From Bostrychus sinensis (Eukaryota; Chordata; Actinopteri; Gobiiformes; Eleotridae): a stretch of 64,000 bases of DNA. Numbering within the stretch: position 1 is the stretch's first letter; each line of letters opens with the position of its first letter. This document shows positions 13,461 through 26,879 of the stretch, piece after piece. The translations under genes and the position numbers were made by a program. Location: contig CM036248.1 in NCBI GenBank assembly GCA_020698575.1, positions 11,065,729-11,129,728 of the forward strand, written 5' to 3'. The notes below the pieces were generated by a model. The model did no database searches. It worked only from the letters and a program-made list of their open reading frames with translations, and was not told where the DNA came from.

Positions 13461-14861
13461 ATGCCCAAGAATTGTATAATGTAACCTAGACATAATGCGG
13501 ATTTAAGTGTCTAATTATTTTTATTTGTGGTTTATCCATCCTGCAACTAACATTAATAGCTGCATATTCTCATAGAAAATCAGTAAATAATGGGGTCTTG
13601 CCTTTTATTCATAAAACCCTCCACTGTTTTGCATTGGTATCTGAGAGACAGAGTGCTAATCTGCGTTTGGACAACTCACTTTTCAATGTCCTGCGAGACT
13701 TAAAAGCACCTGACACGTGCGTTATCAAACATATTTCAGTGTTATGGCTTCTCTGAACCGTTTTATGTTGAAAAATGAGTAATCTACATTTTTATAGAGA
13801 CATGACTAACAGCCGTATGCATGCGTATTTACGATATGAAGACGTCTGATATAAAACAACCCGAGCTCGGAGCCTGGCACAATAAAGCTGTGTATTGCAA
13901 ACGTCACAAAGCAGATTTACAATAGGATTACCGTATGCCTTAAAGCCTTATATTGTAAGGTGCTCTCATTATTTTGTTTTGATTTGCAGCACAAATATTT
14001 CTGTTGCTGTGAGCCATAAACAGTTTTAGTGCAGATGAAATGTGTAATCACGAGCAGCTTTTGTCAGAAGTTAATCCAGTGCATTGATCAGACGCCGGAT
14101 TAAAGGCTCCCCTGTGTGAAGTCAATCTGCATAAATATCTGCTGGTTATGAAACGAGGGCCAAACCACAAGAGCCAGCGCCACGTCACTGGAGGGAGACG
14201 GCAGCCAATCGGAGCGCAGAGCTGGGTCAGAACACCATGATCCAGAGGAGAAGCAGAATCCAAAAGTAAATGGTCCACGAGTCACTGAGAGTCACGTCTT
14301 CTCCCATCAGAGCAGCAGAATAACACTGTCTCTGTCTCACAGTAGTGCCCAGACCTGGGATATTCTAGTTCAGGGGTAAATGCTTTAGCTGTTCGAGTCA
14401 CAAAGCACTTATATCTGAACAATGGTAAAGAATCAACTAAAAATAAACTGACCATTTAAAATTAGATTTGTGCTGAAAAAAAGTTTTAGCAGGTGTGGAA
14501 ACTTTTTTTTTGACTTTCTTTGATCAAACCTCAACACAGGTTCAGGAATAGTTTTTCATTATTCTAGTTGTTTTTTCGGCTGCGGTATATTTGCCTGTGC
14601 CTTACAGTTTTGTTTGTTTTATTTTGTTTAGTTTTTTGTATTGCCTTAAGAATAACGATTTGTGACCCATAGTGTAAATAAAAATAAACAAGGACAGGTT
14701 ATTTAAACACATCCCTAACAAAAAGCAGGGCTGTTTCTGTTTAAAAACAACAGAAACAGCTGTCCTCATAACTCAAAAACTTATCATAAATATATAACCT
14801 AATAAAAATAAATAACAGAAATATATTGTGCAAAACAGCAGCACCAAACAGCTTCAACTAA

Positions 14862-15251
<390 letters not shown>

Positions 15252-15363
15252 GTAACTTTTAACTTATTTTTCAGGGCAGATTGAGGAAGACCAAGTGCCT
15301 CACCTCAGAGGGTGGTCCTGTTTCTTCTCTGTTATTATCTGCCCTGGTTTTAAAAAGATCCTT

Positions 15364-15364
<1 letters not shown>

Positions 15365-15406
<42 letters not shown>
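15365..15406 (+). repeat. Poly(A) tract of about 42 bases
   Basis: Uninterrupted a run; length in the living genome is likely variable. The lysine-rich open frames across it are artefacts. Confidence 0.95.
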
Positions 15407-15408
<2 letters not shown>

Positions 15409-16285
15409 TGTGGATGGCTCGTCCATGACCGACCCATCACTAGTCCCAACCCCCATTTTGGGAACCCCTGCCTTTAGTGACAGTGGAGACTGGGGTGTTT
15501 GTAATGTGTGGGGTGAATTTTCTTTATTTTTGTTCTTTTTTTTTTATATTTTGGCATTTTTGGAATTTTGTAATGTAAAAACTCAATAAACCTATTAAGC
15601 ACTAAAATAAACTCACCATTTGTTTTGCTGGAGTTAGTATATTTGTCCCTTTCTCACAATGACACAAAATTTCACAACCCAGTGTACTTTCTGTGGCAAC
15701 TCCAGAAGGGAAAAACCAAAAAAGGAGAGAAGAACTCTGGGACTGGGCCTGCAGCATCTGCTACAACACCACACTTCACAAAACAACATTTTTTTATATC
15801 TAAATCTCATCAAAATCCAATCCTGACTTTGAACTCAGAGTAAACAGTCCACACTTCGGTCTGTGTGTAATCGCACCAGCGTTTTCGGTGTTTATCTGCG
15901 CCGGGACAGGAAGAGAGGCCTCCACACACTGAACATATCCTGTGTTCTTTAGATTAGACTCAGTGCAACTTTATTACAGACGGGATTTTATTTAGATACT
16001 TTTGGCCGTGCCGTGTTTTCAAATCAAAGACATCACAGGCGCAAAGTTCAGTGTTTAGATCTGGAAGTGATGGGAAAAAGAGAAAGGATCAAAACATGTT
16101 TAACTGAGCCATATGTGCTTGAAGTAAAAAGCTTTTGGGCACTATTTTGGTCAAGATCTGTGTTAATTATTCACATATCACAGATTAGACTGAAACATCA
16201 TAAACTTTTAATGTTTTTTACAAGTTACAACATGAACTGGTTTCACTGACTTAGTTTTTTCATTAGTAAAATGAATTACAAAAAT

Positions 16286-16860
16286 GTGTGGTGGAATGTA
16301 ACAAAGTAAAATTACTTATTTACTTACACAATATTCATGTGTTTGTACTTTACTTGAGTAAATTTTACAATGAGTTCTTTTACTTTTACTTCATTACATT
16401 TTAGACTGTCTGTACTTTTTACTGCACTACAATTTCTGAGTTGGTTTGAAGTAAAAAGTATTTTGCATTTGGTTTAAAATCATGAGTTTTTGTCATGGCC
16501 TCATTGTAGACACACAGTACTTAAATATAACAGATGCAGTAAAGTAGTACTGCTTTAGAAACATCAGAATAATAAAGACAGAAGACCTCAGCGACAGATT
16601 CAGTCTCTTCTGCTGCACCAATTTGTTCATATCATTTGTAATCAGAACAATTTTTCAGCAAAATCCCTCATTTTTAAAACATTTGAGTTGTCCTGTCTGT
16701 GCAAAATACTTTTACTTTTTTTCCTCACAAGTACATTTAAAAGTGAGTACTTTTAACTAAGTAGAATGTTTAAGGTGATACTTTTACTTTTACTTGAGTA
16801 CATTTTTGCTCCGTTATCTGTACTTTCAAGTAAAAAAATGTAGTACTTCTTCCACCACTG
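16286..16860. mobile_element. 575-bp MITE of the 'acttgagtaaaagtac' type, copy 1
   Basis: Ends gtgtggtgg and cttccaccactg are inverted repeats. The bases caaaaat (16279-16285 and 16861-16867) directly flank both ends, a likely target duplication. The inside is rich in acttttacttgagtaca-like motifs. The same element, end to end, is at 63052-63616. No transposase. Confidence 0.7.
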
Positions 16861-16929
16861 CAAAAATACATTTTACTTTTAATTTAACAGTGAAACACAT
16901 ACAGCACAGTGAATTAAATCATGGTTTAA

Positions 16930-17410
16930 AGTGCATTTACTCAGCAAAATCCACTTTTTTGAGCTTTCTACCATGGCATAATGAGGCTCCCTCATCAAAA
17001 ACATACTGGAGTTGTGTTTTGTTTCATTCGCGCCTGTTTGAGTAATCCTCTATTCTCTGGCACTGCCGTTCTGAGACCTCAAAATGCTCAGTTGCACGAA
17101 CCTCCGTCCACTTCAGGAAGCACAGATATTTTTCATTTTGTGGTAAAATGGCATCATATACAAAGTTTAGGAAGTGAAGTGCTTTTTATTCTTTAAATTA
17201 TGTTCAAAAGATCGCAACACTCTGCACTCTGCTGCCCTCTGCTGGTCTTTTCACCTGTTTTCTTATGGCACCAGTAGAGCACTTTGAAAAAACTTTTTCT
17301 TTTAGCCAAATTATGTTTTTAATGGTTGTAAAACAGGAAATGCTGTTCTTGAGGCGACCAAGTTTGGTTTAAAAATATAAATAAAAGCTTAATATACCTC
17401 CTTTAAAGGT
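16930..17410 (+). repeat. Dispersed repeat A, copy 1
   Basis: About 480 bp with gagctttctaccat, ggagttgtgttttgtttcat, gtttgagtaatcctctattctctgg and ctcagttgcacgaa. The same blocks occur at 26880-27830 (interrupted) and 58345-58720, and reversed at 28730-29125. Open frames in these copies (proteins with SNPLFSG, RPQNAQLHEPP) are conserved only because the DNA repeat is shared. Confidence 0.7.
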
Positions 17411-18693
17411 GGTTAGTTTTTGGTAACTAGTGCTGACATTGAAGAGAGAAAATCAGCCCTGCAAGCTGTTTTTTATGAATGACTGAAATGTAAGCTGGTG
17501 ATGAATTAATTAACCTAAATAGTTCATAAAAATCCAAGGCTTTTGTGCAAGATTGTTCTGTAGCTTTATAAAAAAAAACATTAACAAGCTTCACCTCAGT
17601 GGCGTAAGGTGGTAATGAGGGGCCCCAGTGCAGGTTTTCAGAACGGGCCCTAAAGTTTTGAAGCACATTCAGGAAGTCTATACGTTCATATATCAAACTT
17701 TTAAGTTAGAAAAAGTGCACTGTACTTTCTTTATGTCGACTAATAGTTGCTTTAAAACATGTCAGTGCCACAAAAAATGATGAGGTTTATTTTTGTTCAA
17801 CTAAATTTTGTAGGCATTAAGTAAAAATTACAAAGGAATTATGCAGGTCATACAATTTTATTATTTTTAATGATGAGAAAAGTTTTTTTTTAAAAGGAGT
17901 CATGCCTGCTTCACCTCCAGCAGTGCTCAGTTTGTCTGTAGGCAGCTGTAGAAAAAAGAATATCCCAGAAATACTCATTTAGCAAATACATAAACTTATA
18001 TACTACATTATTATACAAGATAGTTTTTGTTGCTTTTGCATGTTCAGCCATTGAAGTTAATGTTCTTGCACAACAGGGACAGAGGTATGTGCAGAAGTCC
18101 ATTTGTTATCACAGACCACAGATTTAACCACTGCTGATAACAAAATGTGATTTGCATTTTGGATTTAGAAGCCAGTCCTATTCAAAGAGTCTATATTAAA
18201 AATGTAAAGCTGTTTTTTAGCTAACATGATGTACAATCTCCACTAATCTGTTTGGCTTTGCTTCTTACGACATGTGCTTCACTGCAAACACCTGTAAATG
18301 TTTGACAGAGCAGGTGACCCCCAAAACACTGAAAAAAAGCCAAGATAAACTAGCATTAACCTCAGACTCGACCTACAAATGCAGCCTCTGTGTAAAAGTC
18401 TCCTTAACAGACCTGAAGTAAATTGTGAGTGATGAAATAGATGGCAGGCGGGGAACAGAAACATGCCTCCCTTAAAGCAGGACCGGGAGAGAGAGCATGA
18501 GGTAATTTGGGAAAAGTAATGGAGGGAATTACAGCGCGGCTCTGTGTTTTAAACAGAGCAGAGCTGGACTGTCCTCTGCTGCTCAGATCTTAAAGGTTGT
18601 GTAAACTTGACAGAAAGGTTGTAATAATAAAGACAGACCGGCAGCACTCGCAACTCAATTACAGAGACACAGAACAAATGTGCTACTGGTTTC

Positions 18694-20417
18694 AGGTTTT
18701 TCTCAATCGGTTTAGCTCATTTACTGAAACCTAGTTCCAGTCGATCTTTTTCTTCAAACATATATTTCAATAGGATTCTCTGTTTGCAAATCATTTAGAA
18801 CATTTCTCATTATTTCACACAGTTTTCAAACTCTTTCTCAAAAACACTTCACACAGCTCTCACACACAGACACAGATTCACTAAATTAACTTTTGTTCAG
18901 TGCAACAGTCTTTTTTGCACATGGATAGGGATTTTGATCAAAATGCTGTTTCTTTAAATATAGAAACTTACACATAGCTGCAAAAATCTAATGTTTCTGA
19001 GCACTCAGCGTCTGATTAGAAGGAACTGACTTCTGTTTCAGTGTTTTTGCACAGGAATTAAAGGGAAAGGGCAAGACACAGTATACAGTATTCTTATAGA
19101 AAACTATAGTTTTTGTATTGTTTTTAATATAAATAAATCATAATGACTGAGGACACCTGTTTACAGTGAAGTTGGATCCGTTGCTGGGTTTTTCCAGCAA
19201 CTATCACAAGAGGAGATATACATACTCTTTTTCTTTACAGTTTTTCTCAATCGCTTTAAAACATTTGTCCATTCAGAAATGTCATTTGCAAAACAAGTCA
19301 CACAGAAAATCCAAACAGGATTTTAGGTTCTCAAAACAAAGGCTTTCCTTTGCAAAATGTTCTTCTGTAATCAAAACTCTTAAAGTATCCCCCCAAAAGC
19401 AAGTTTTTGCATCAAAATGATCAACCTCTGATCAGGTGACTTCATGCACACATTCACTCATTCACACACAGCTCTGACTCTGAGTCCTGCTCTCACTGAT
19501 TCACTGCAGCGAGCCTCAGGCTTCATACCTCACACAAATGAATGAACAGGAAATTATGGATATTTTCACTAAACCTGACAGTTTTTATTCATAAAAATAA
19601 GTTTATGTAAGTAGAGAGTGTGTATTTTGCTGATTTGTGAACTGTATTGTACAATATTTCACAACAGTTTGGTTTCTGTAATGTGCTGTAAACCTGCAGT
19701 GGTGAGTTAATTACAGTCTGTACACAGTAACAGCAAACTGAAGCAGGAACATTAGCTTTACTCTGTATTCTGACATCTTTAGCACTGTCAGTGAGACCAC
19801 TGCTAACAATAAAAAATATAATTATTCTGATAAAGAAAAAGTGTCTGTATGTATATGGTTTTGCTTCAGAGAGTTTTCCCAGCAGCAATCAAAACCCTCC
19901 TGAGTAATGGATCCAACCTCACTGTAGATAGGTGGCCTCAGTCCACTTGATTTATTTATTTTTTTAAAATAAAAAAAAAAAGAATGACAAAATGATATTA
20001 TTTTCTGTAACAATACTGTATATTGAGTCATTCTGCTAGCTCTCTGTCAAGACCCTTTTCCCTGTGTGAAAACACTGAAATAGAAGTCATTTCTTTGTAA
20101 TTAGATGCTGAATGCTCACAAATGTTAGATTTTTGCAGCTATGTGTAAGTTTCTATATTTAGAGAAACAGCATTTTGACCAAAATCCCTACATGTGTGAA
20201 AAAGACTGTTGCACTGTCCAAACAAAGTGATTTTAGCTGTGTCTCTGTGTGAGAGCTGTGTGAAGTGTTTTGAGAAAGAGTTTGAAAACTGTGTGAAATA
20301 ATGAGAAATGTTCTAAATGATTTGCAAACAGAGAATCCTGTTGAAATATATGTTTGAAGAAAAAGATTGACTTATACTAGGTTTCAATGAATGACCTAAA
20401 GCAAATGAGAAAACTGT
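18694..20417. mobile_element. Foldback element with about 500-bp inverted arms
   Basis: Left arm about 18694-19200 is an imperfect reverse complement of the right arm about 19880-20417. Matching blocks include ttcttcaaacatatatttcaa, ctctgtttgcaaatcattta, gaaacttacacatagctgcaaaa and ttggatcc; the order is preserved along both arms. The spacer (19200-19880) has no recognisable transposase and repeats the terminal-like motif acagtttttctcaatcg at 19238. Superfamily unknown. Confidence 0.75.
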
Positions 20418-21230
20418 ATTAGAACAAATATATATTTATAATTGTTACCAGTGCTCCCACTGATAGTTGTAAAAATGTCAGGATGAAGAATGAATCTACT
20501 GTTCCTGCTTCAGTTTGCTGTCACTGTGATTTCTGACAGACTGTTTACAGACTGTAAAGAATAAACCACTGCAGGTTCTCTGTGCCGCTGCACCTGTCTG
20601 CTTCTCCAAACTGGCAGTGTGCTGACAATGAACTACCAAACCACTACCACTTACAAGTATGTGGCCTAATACACCTACGTACATCTGAACCTACATCTCT
20701 GAGCATCTCTCACTCTCTTGACCTACTCCAAACCTGGTTTTAATGGAGACAACAACAACAACAAAAAATAAATAAATAAATGAAAAATGGTGTTGGCCTT
20801 GGTGACAGCTGGGGCCCAGTGGAGCGAACACAACAACCTTCATCACCTGCAAACTGCGTGTCCTCAACCGGCCCCAATGTCACAACAAGAAAAGACACAA
20901 ACAGGAAAAAAAACGTTCTACAAAACAAACTTCAGGAGGTGACAGATCTGGGGAGTTTTTTAAAAAGTAGCGTTTGAAAAAGAGTAGAGGTTATGCAGAG
21001 TGACAAGGAACTTTTATGTTTAAGTTGGGATGTAGATTTGTGAGGTCTGTAAGAAGTTGGAGTTGACAAAACAAAAGCTACCCAGGTCTAAAGGTGGAGC
21101 AAAGATTGTTATCGCCGGGTAGAGGTGGCTCAAAATCTGTATTTCCTCACACGATCTAACGTAATGTTTTCAAACGGTACAACATACAGCAGCGGGTCTC
21201 ACCACTGTCCTGTACATACTGTTTTATCAC

Positions 21231-21260
21231 ATACAACAACAACAATAACAACAACACCAG
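21231..21260 (+). repeat. Short (AAC)n microsatellite
   Basis: Run of caa/aac units with one interruption. Confidence 0.85.
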
Positions 21261-21449
21261 ACACTTTTCTTCTCCCATTCAACTTTGTCTTTGATTTAGG
21301 CATTCATGTATTTTAGAAACCAGGTCCCAGATTAGAAAGTTTTCAAAATGTTCACATGTTTCTGTATTTACAACCCATACATGTCTTTTCTGAAACTATG
21401 ACGCTGTAGCCCCAGTGCTGCGTTCATGATACACTGAAATCTCAGAAGC

Positions 21450-21840
21450 TGCGACTTAGGGCTGTGCAGTTATTCAAGTTTCAATTTCAATTTCAGTTAT
21501 TACACCCAATGATTACAAAAATGATATGATCAAGAAAAAAACATTAATTACACTAACTCTGAAGTGTGACACATGGCAGGAAGAGAACAGGAGAAACACT
21601 TGGTTAGACGAAGGCGAGACAAACTCTTTTTTTTTGAGCAATTTGAGTTTGAAGACAAAGACGTCAAGCAAAAACCAAACAGTTTATGATGATATTCTAA
21701 CAAATTATTATTATATTATTATTATTATTTATTTTATAGTTTGCACTTTTTTATGTGTTAAGTTAATGAATAATTGTTGAATAAGCGTGATTTCAATTAA
21801 TCAAGATAATTTTTTCCATAATCGAGCGCCACTGTTGCGA
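21450..21840. repeat. Possible short TIR repeat
   Basis: Starts gggctgtgcagttattc and ends near aatcgagcgccactg; the atttcaatt/aattgaaat-type ends look inverted. Contains a short (TTA)n near 21703-21730. Weak. Confidence 0.3.
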
Positions 21841-22987
21841 CTTAAAAAAGTTGACTTACATGAAATATCTGTTCACGAGCTAAAAAAAAAAAACATAAAG
21901 CCCCCAACACTAACAACAAAACCAAATGTACATTTCTATGTTGTTTCATAGGAAACAAATAAATACATCATTAGAACTGTTTGGTGTGGTACAGAGTTAT
22001 ATCAGGGGAAGTTTCTACTTCTGGGTTATTCATTTAGTGATAAACATTTTTTGCAGAGCTTTAGCACTGATAAGTTCATTCATACATATTATATATACAG
22101 ATACAGGTACAATTCAGCAAGTATGAGATGTTTAAAAAAACAATTTCACCGTTAGTAACCACACTGTCCTCCTGAGTTACCACGACTGTGACGTCAACTC
22201 AGTCCAACACTTCCGCATGAGTTTCTGTGCAAAAATCCCAACTCGAGTTGGTGTTCAAGGCTGTTTTTCCGAGTCACACGTCATAATTTCTGAGATTCCG
22301 ATCTATGATGAACGTGGCATAAACTTCAACAACATCAACAACAATGGTGCCTCACAGTGTTTCATTTGAGCTGCAGATGCCACTTTTTTATGGCTTTTAC
22401 AGCAAAATATGAAACTTCTGTCACTACAGACTCGGGTCTCATTTGTAGCTCACACATTCATAGTCGCTGCCATGTTTTGATGTTTACATCGTCTTTTCTG
22501 CGTATGCCCTGTGTGTTATGGACTGTTTTTGCTGTCTCTGTGTGGATATAGCCTTATATATGTGTCCATCCTAAACATGTTATTTCATGTTTTTTGCTCC
22601 CTTGTAAATACAGTATGATTGGAAAAACACTACTCTTGTCACCAAACTGCAGGCGCTGCTTCATTCTTCTATGTTTCTATCTTCTATCCATTCTTCCTCT
22701 TCTATCTATTCAGTCTATCAGCTAACAACTATGGCACATAATCCAAGGAAGTGTTGGTCTAAGAGCAGACAGGAAGTGTGGAGCTACTGTAGATAATAGA
22801 TAAAGCCATCATTCATTATCACAGAGCCACTTTCAGGGCATGAGCGCCTCTCCAAATAATTACTCATTTTGGGACAATCACAGCCTCATTCTGTCTCTGC
22901 CATTCAGCCGCTGTTCAGGCAAGGCTAATATCAAAAACTTATGCTGCTGCGACTCTGGTAAACAGTTTCTGTGTGGCCTGCTCTGAC

Positions 22988-23099
22988 CTGGTTGATGTGC
23001 TTGAGTTTGTCTATGATTTGGCTGATGACTGGTTCTGGAGGCTTGTTGCTGCGGGACTCTGGTCCGGGATGAGACCGCTTCAGCCCTGGTCCAGAAAAC
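22988..23099 (-). CDS. gpc3: glypican-3 exon 6, partial gene
   Basis: 112-nt exon. Seen: acceptor tgtcccacag, donor ATCAACCAG|gtcaga, entry phase 2 and exit phase 0. After the split Arg codon it encodes FSGPGLKRSHPGPESRSN and then KPPEPVISQIIDKLKHINQ. PEPV(I/V)SQIIDKLKHINQ is a hallmark of GPC3 (GPC5 differs at several of these residues), so this exon gives the best subfamily evidence. It is the helix that closes the glypican core just before the acidic and glycosaminoglycan-attachment segments. The join to exon 5 reads LCWNGHEMTDRFSGPG, matching LCWNGQELVERYSQ in GPC3. The +3 to +6 donor bases (cag a) are not ideal but gt is present. The next exon was not found in the remaining 23 kb. Confidence 0.92.
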
Positions 23100-23261
23100 C
23101 TGTGGGACACAAACAAACACCTCAGATTATTACTCTGTTAGTAATCATTAGGGGAATAAACGGAGACATAATGAACCTCTGATGCTGCACAGTGAGGGTT
23201 TAGTGCCATCTGGTGGAGACTACACAAATGACATCTTCACAAGTTGGTTTTATCAAAGATG

Positions 23262-23850
23262 GAAGAAGTACTCAAGTAAAAGTACTGTTACTTCAAAGAA
23301 ATATTACGCAAGTACAAGTGCTCAACAAGGGTATCTCTTGTATTTAAAAAAGTATTAAATGAAACTTTACTTGTGAAATTAGGAATGTTAAATGTTTTTT
23401 GCAAGCACAGTAAAATACTACTACTACCACCACTTCTACTGCTAGCAGTAGTGCTACTACTACCACTACTCCGACTACCACCACTCCTACTGCTACTACT
23501 ACTACTGTCCCCAAACGTGGCTATAACCCAGGAAACTCCTGAAGGTTTAGTCCTGGTTCCAGTGCTGCTTTAGTACTTTTTTTAGACCTGGATTTGTCCT
23601 GGTTCAGTCATGGTTTAGTGCATTAAAGTCCCTCTTTACAACCAATAACAGTCACACAAAAGTCAGTCCTGTACTACTACTATTACTACAACTACTACTA
23701 CTACTATTACTACTACTACTATTGCTACTACTGTCCCCAAATGTATCTGGAACCCAGAAATCTCTTGTAGGTTTGTCCTGGTTTAGTTCATTAAAGTCCC
23801 TCTTTACCCCCAACAACAAGTCAGTCCTGTACTACTACTATTACTACTAT

Positions 23851-23882
<32 letters not shown>

Positions 23883-24011
23883 ATGCTACTACTGTCCCCA
23901 AATGTATCTGTAACCCAGAAATCTCTTGTAGGTTTGTCGTGGTTTAGTTCATTCCTCTTTACTCCCAACAACAAGTCCTGTACTCCTACTACTACTACTA
24001 CTACTACTACT
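23262..24011 (+). repeat. Compound (CTA)n / 155-bp minisatellite, block 1
   Basis: After a lead of acttcaaagaaatatta...gcaagcacagtaaaatac, (tac)n runs at 23417-23509, 23673-23731, 23828-23888 and 23983-24011 alternate with a unit containing ctgtccccaaa, ggaacccag, ctcttgtaggttt and aacaacaagtc. The unit recurs at about 155-bp spacing (cagtcctgtactactac at 23665 and 23822). Confidence 0.85.
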
Positions 24012-24469
24012 TCAACATTCAGCTTACATATTTGAAACCTAAACATTTTTTTAAATCCCATGAAAAGGTGAAACAGATTTTAAAAAACGTGTGCCATAGG
24101 TGGTTGTAAAACAAATTTCCTGACCTCATAATGAATGGCATAAAATGATTAACAATGTTGTAAAATCAGTTGTATGTTGTTTTAAAATACTTCTCAGAGA
24201 GTATTTAACCTGAGGCAGTGCTGTCCTTGTTCCTGTCTGCTCCTGCACTAACACAGTCAGAGTGTCTTTAATCATATGTGAGTTAATGAGGGACATTAAC
24301 ACAGTCAGACTCAGGTTTAAACACAGCAGCCTCGAGACATTGACGTCATGTGACCAACCAAGGCTTCTCCTGTTCACAGCTCTGTGCAGGTTTCTTTGTG
24401 TTGACACTTTTTGTCAGCTCCATCTGAGATGACAGAGATATAGATTAGTATTAGTATAGATTAGCATTC

Positions 24470-24560
24470 AGAGTAGCACCCAACCGATATGGATTTTTTG
24501 AGGCAGGTGCCAATACCGATATTAAGTAACCAATACATCGGCCGATACAGTTATACATTA
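24470..24560. repeat. 'catcggccgata' repeat fragment
   Basis: Shares the ccaatacatcggcc motif with 10775-10850, where it occurs several times together with tatatcggt. Confidence 0.5.
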
Positions 24561-24959
24561 GGAAAAAGTATTTTAAAGCATTTTTCTTTGCGCTCTTGTT
24601 TACATGAATATGGCGTGTACACCCCAGGCCACTTTATTAGGACTAAACTTATTTTTAAAATATTGTAGAAAGCTGCTTATTGTTCTTTATGCTGATTGTT
24701 ATGTAGGTTGTAGTGGGCATTGGTGTGGGGAGTATTATTATATATTTTATGTATTATATTTATTTATTTTATTTAGCTTTAACAACAGTTTTTAAACTTA
24801 AATTTCATTTAAACTTGCTGTGCAAGTAGAGCATGGGGAGAACTACAAAATGCATTTTAATTAATTAATTTTTGTTCTATGAAGTTTTATGGCAAAGAAA
24901 TTAGTAAAATATTTTTATTGCCGTTGGCTGATACAACCACGTGAACGAAGGACCCCAGC

Positions 24960-25435
24960 TTCCCCAAGTACTGCTACTTCAAAACAATAATACGTAAGTA
25001 TAAGAGCTCGAAAGTATTAAATGCAAACTTTACTTGTGAAATTAGCGTAACGCTTTTTGCAAGCACAGTAAAATACAACAACTACTACTACTACTACTAC
25101 TATTACTACTGCTACTACTACTACTACTATTACTACTACTACTACTACTACTACTACTACCCCCAAACGTGGCTGGAACCCAAGACTCTCTTGTAGGTTT
25201 AGCCCTGGTTTAGTCCTGCTTTAGTACTGGTTTAGACCTGGGTTTGTCCTGGATTTGTCCTGGTTTAGTTCATTAAAGTCCCACTTTACTTCCAATACCA
25301 AATAAGTCCTGTACTACTATTACAACTACTTCTACTTCTACTACTGTCCCCAAACGTGTCTGGAACCCAGGAATGTCTTGTTTATTCCTGGTTTAGCTGA
25401 TTATTGTCCCTCTTTACTTCCAACAACAGCAGGGT
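24960..25435 (+). repeat. Compound (CTA)n minisatellite, block 2
   Basis: Same lead sequence (aagtactgctacttcaaaac ... gcaagcacagtaaaatac) and same unit as block 1, with (cta)n at 25076-25160. The two blocks lie about 1.65 kb apart in the same orientation and are diverged. Confidence 0.85.
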
Positions 25436-26169
25436 AGCTCCAGGTTTTTTTCTTGTGAAATTTAAGACCTTTCAGAGACTTTTTAATGCCACTTAGAATA
25501 AAATGTCATCAAAAGAACAATAATCTGTAAAATTGTACATTACACAATCAGTATTGCTCTCTGAAACTCATTGGTTTTATTTTAAAAGTCTAATACAGGT
25601 GCAATAACTCCAGTTCTGCTTTAAAAATCTCAAAACAGAATCATAAATGTCACTGATAACAGTATTTACTGTTGGGCTCTTACTCTGCAGTTCATAGCAA
25701 ACATCCAAAATCTCTTTAGCTCAGCCTGAAAAGCTCAAAACAGCAATTAACGGATTTTGCTTGTTTCTCTGGTATAGAACACAAACATGCTAGTCTGTTT
25801 ATAAGAAATCCATGTGTTAGGATAAGTTGCAGTAAATAAACAAGTCACTACTAATTCAAGACCTTCCTCTTTTCCACCAAAGACAAATCAACCCTGTACT
25901 AATTTAATTAAATGTGCCACAGTAACATCCTTCTCAGAGCTTGCTATTGTAGTGAGCACAGAGGTTACATCTTAAATCTTGTGAACGTCCGCCGCGACCA
26001 GAAGATGAAAGACTAGTTTTGTGAAGAAAGATTACACCTCTGTCCACGGCATGAGGTCATCTTCAGCCCGAGGCACCTCTCTCTCTCTCACCTGCTCTCT
26101 CCGTACATCCGTCATCCTCCGCTCCAGACCCACACTTTTCATTAAACTCAAATTACATTTCCCCAGTTA

Positions 26170-26235
26170 TTTATACTTCTTTTTCTTCTTTGAGGCATGA
26201 TCTCACTCTCCTCCTCCTCCTCTTCCTCGTCGCTG
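26170..26235 (+). repeat. Pyrimidine-rich ctcctcctc tract
   Basis: CT-rich tract next to an AT-rich, homeodomain-like core (gctaattatcacattaataatg). On the minus strand it reads as a run of acidic codons, but it lies inside intron 5. Confidence 0.6.
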
Positions 26236-26879
26236 CCGCTAATTATCACATTAATAATGAAGCGAGATGTGTGATCCATTAGTGGAGGAAGACGAGGAAA
26301 TATGGGTCGATGAAGAGCGACCGGTGAAAGGAGACTTTGAATGAGGAGAGTGAGGTAAAGCAGGTTACAGCCACAAAAAGCAGGCTTTGAAAATATTAAA
26401 AGATATATATTTTCTATGATTTTTTGCTGAGAATTTAGGACAACGTCTCATTAATGCTCATATTATTAACAACAGGCCTCATTTTATCCCTGAATGTCTT
26501 ATTTATATCGTTTAAAGCAGTCTGATCTGATTGTGAGACCCATTTTCATCCCTGATCAATCTATTGTGATCCACTTTTTACAGACCAGAAGTTATTTTTC
26601 TAAATTATTTCACCACCAAAATTATGGAGCATGTATTCCTCATAAATATGGTTATATAAAACCATAAAGGAGCTACATTTTACTTTGGATATACAGCCTT
26701 TGCATTGTTGTGACAGCACAATTTAGAGCAGCATCAGTGTGACAAGTAACATCAACAAGTGATATCAAGCCAGGAAATACATTTAAAAACAATAAAATAA
26801 AAAATCTACTTAACTAAATTATTTGAGTAAAAGTATCCAGTTACTTTTCACTTCTGTGTAAGGTATTGGAAAAAGGACT

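Noticed and set aside
15281..15589. Lysine-rich frames
   Set aside because: Made by the poly(A) tract.
16981..17196. Similar small proteins at 16981, 26866 and 58350 (SNPLFSG, RPQNAQLHE)
   Set aside because: They come from copies of dispersed repeat A, with frame breaks and no sign of coding selection.
26170..26235. Minus-strand acidic run (SGSDEEEEE-like) as the acidic glypican exon 7
   Set aside because: It lies between exons 6 and 5, in the wrong place in the gene, and has no Cys of the DCxDEDEC type.
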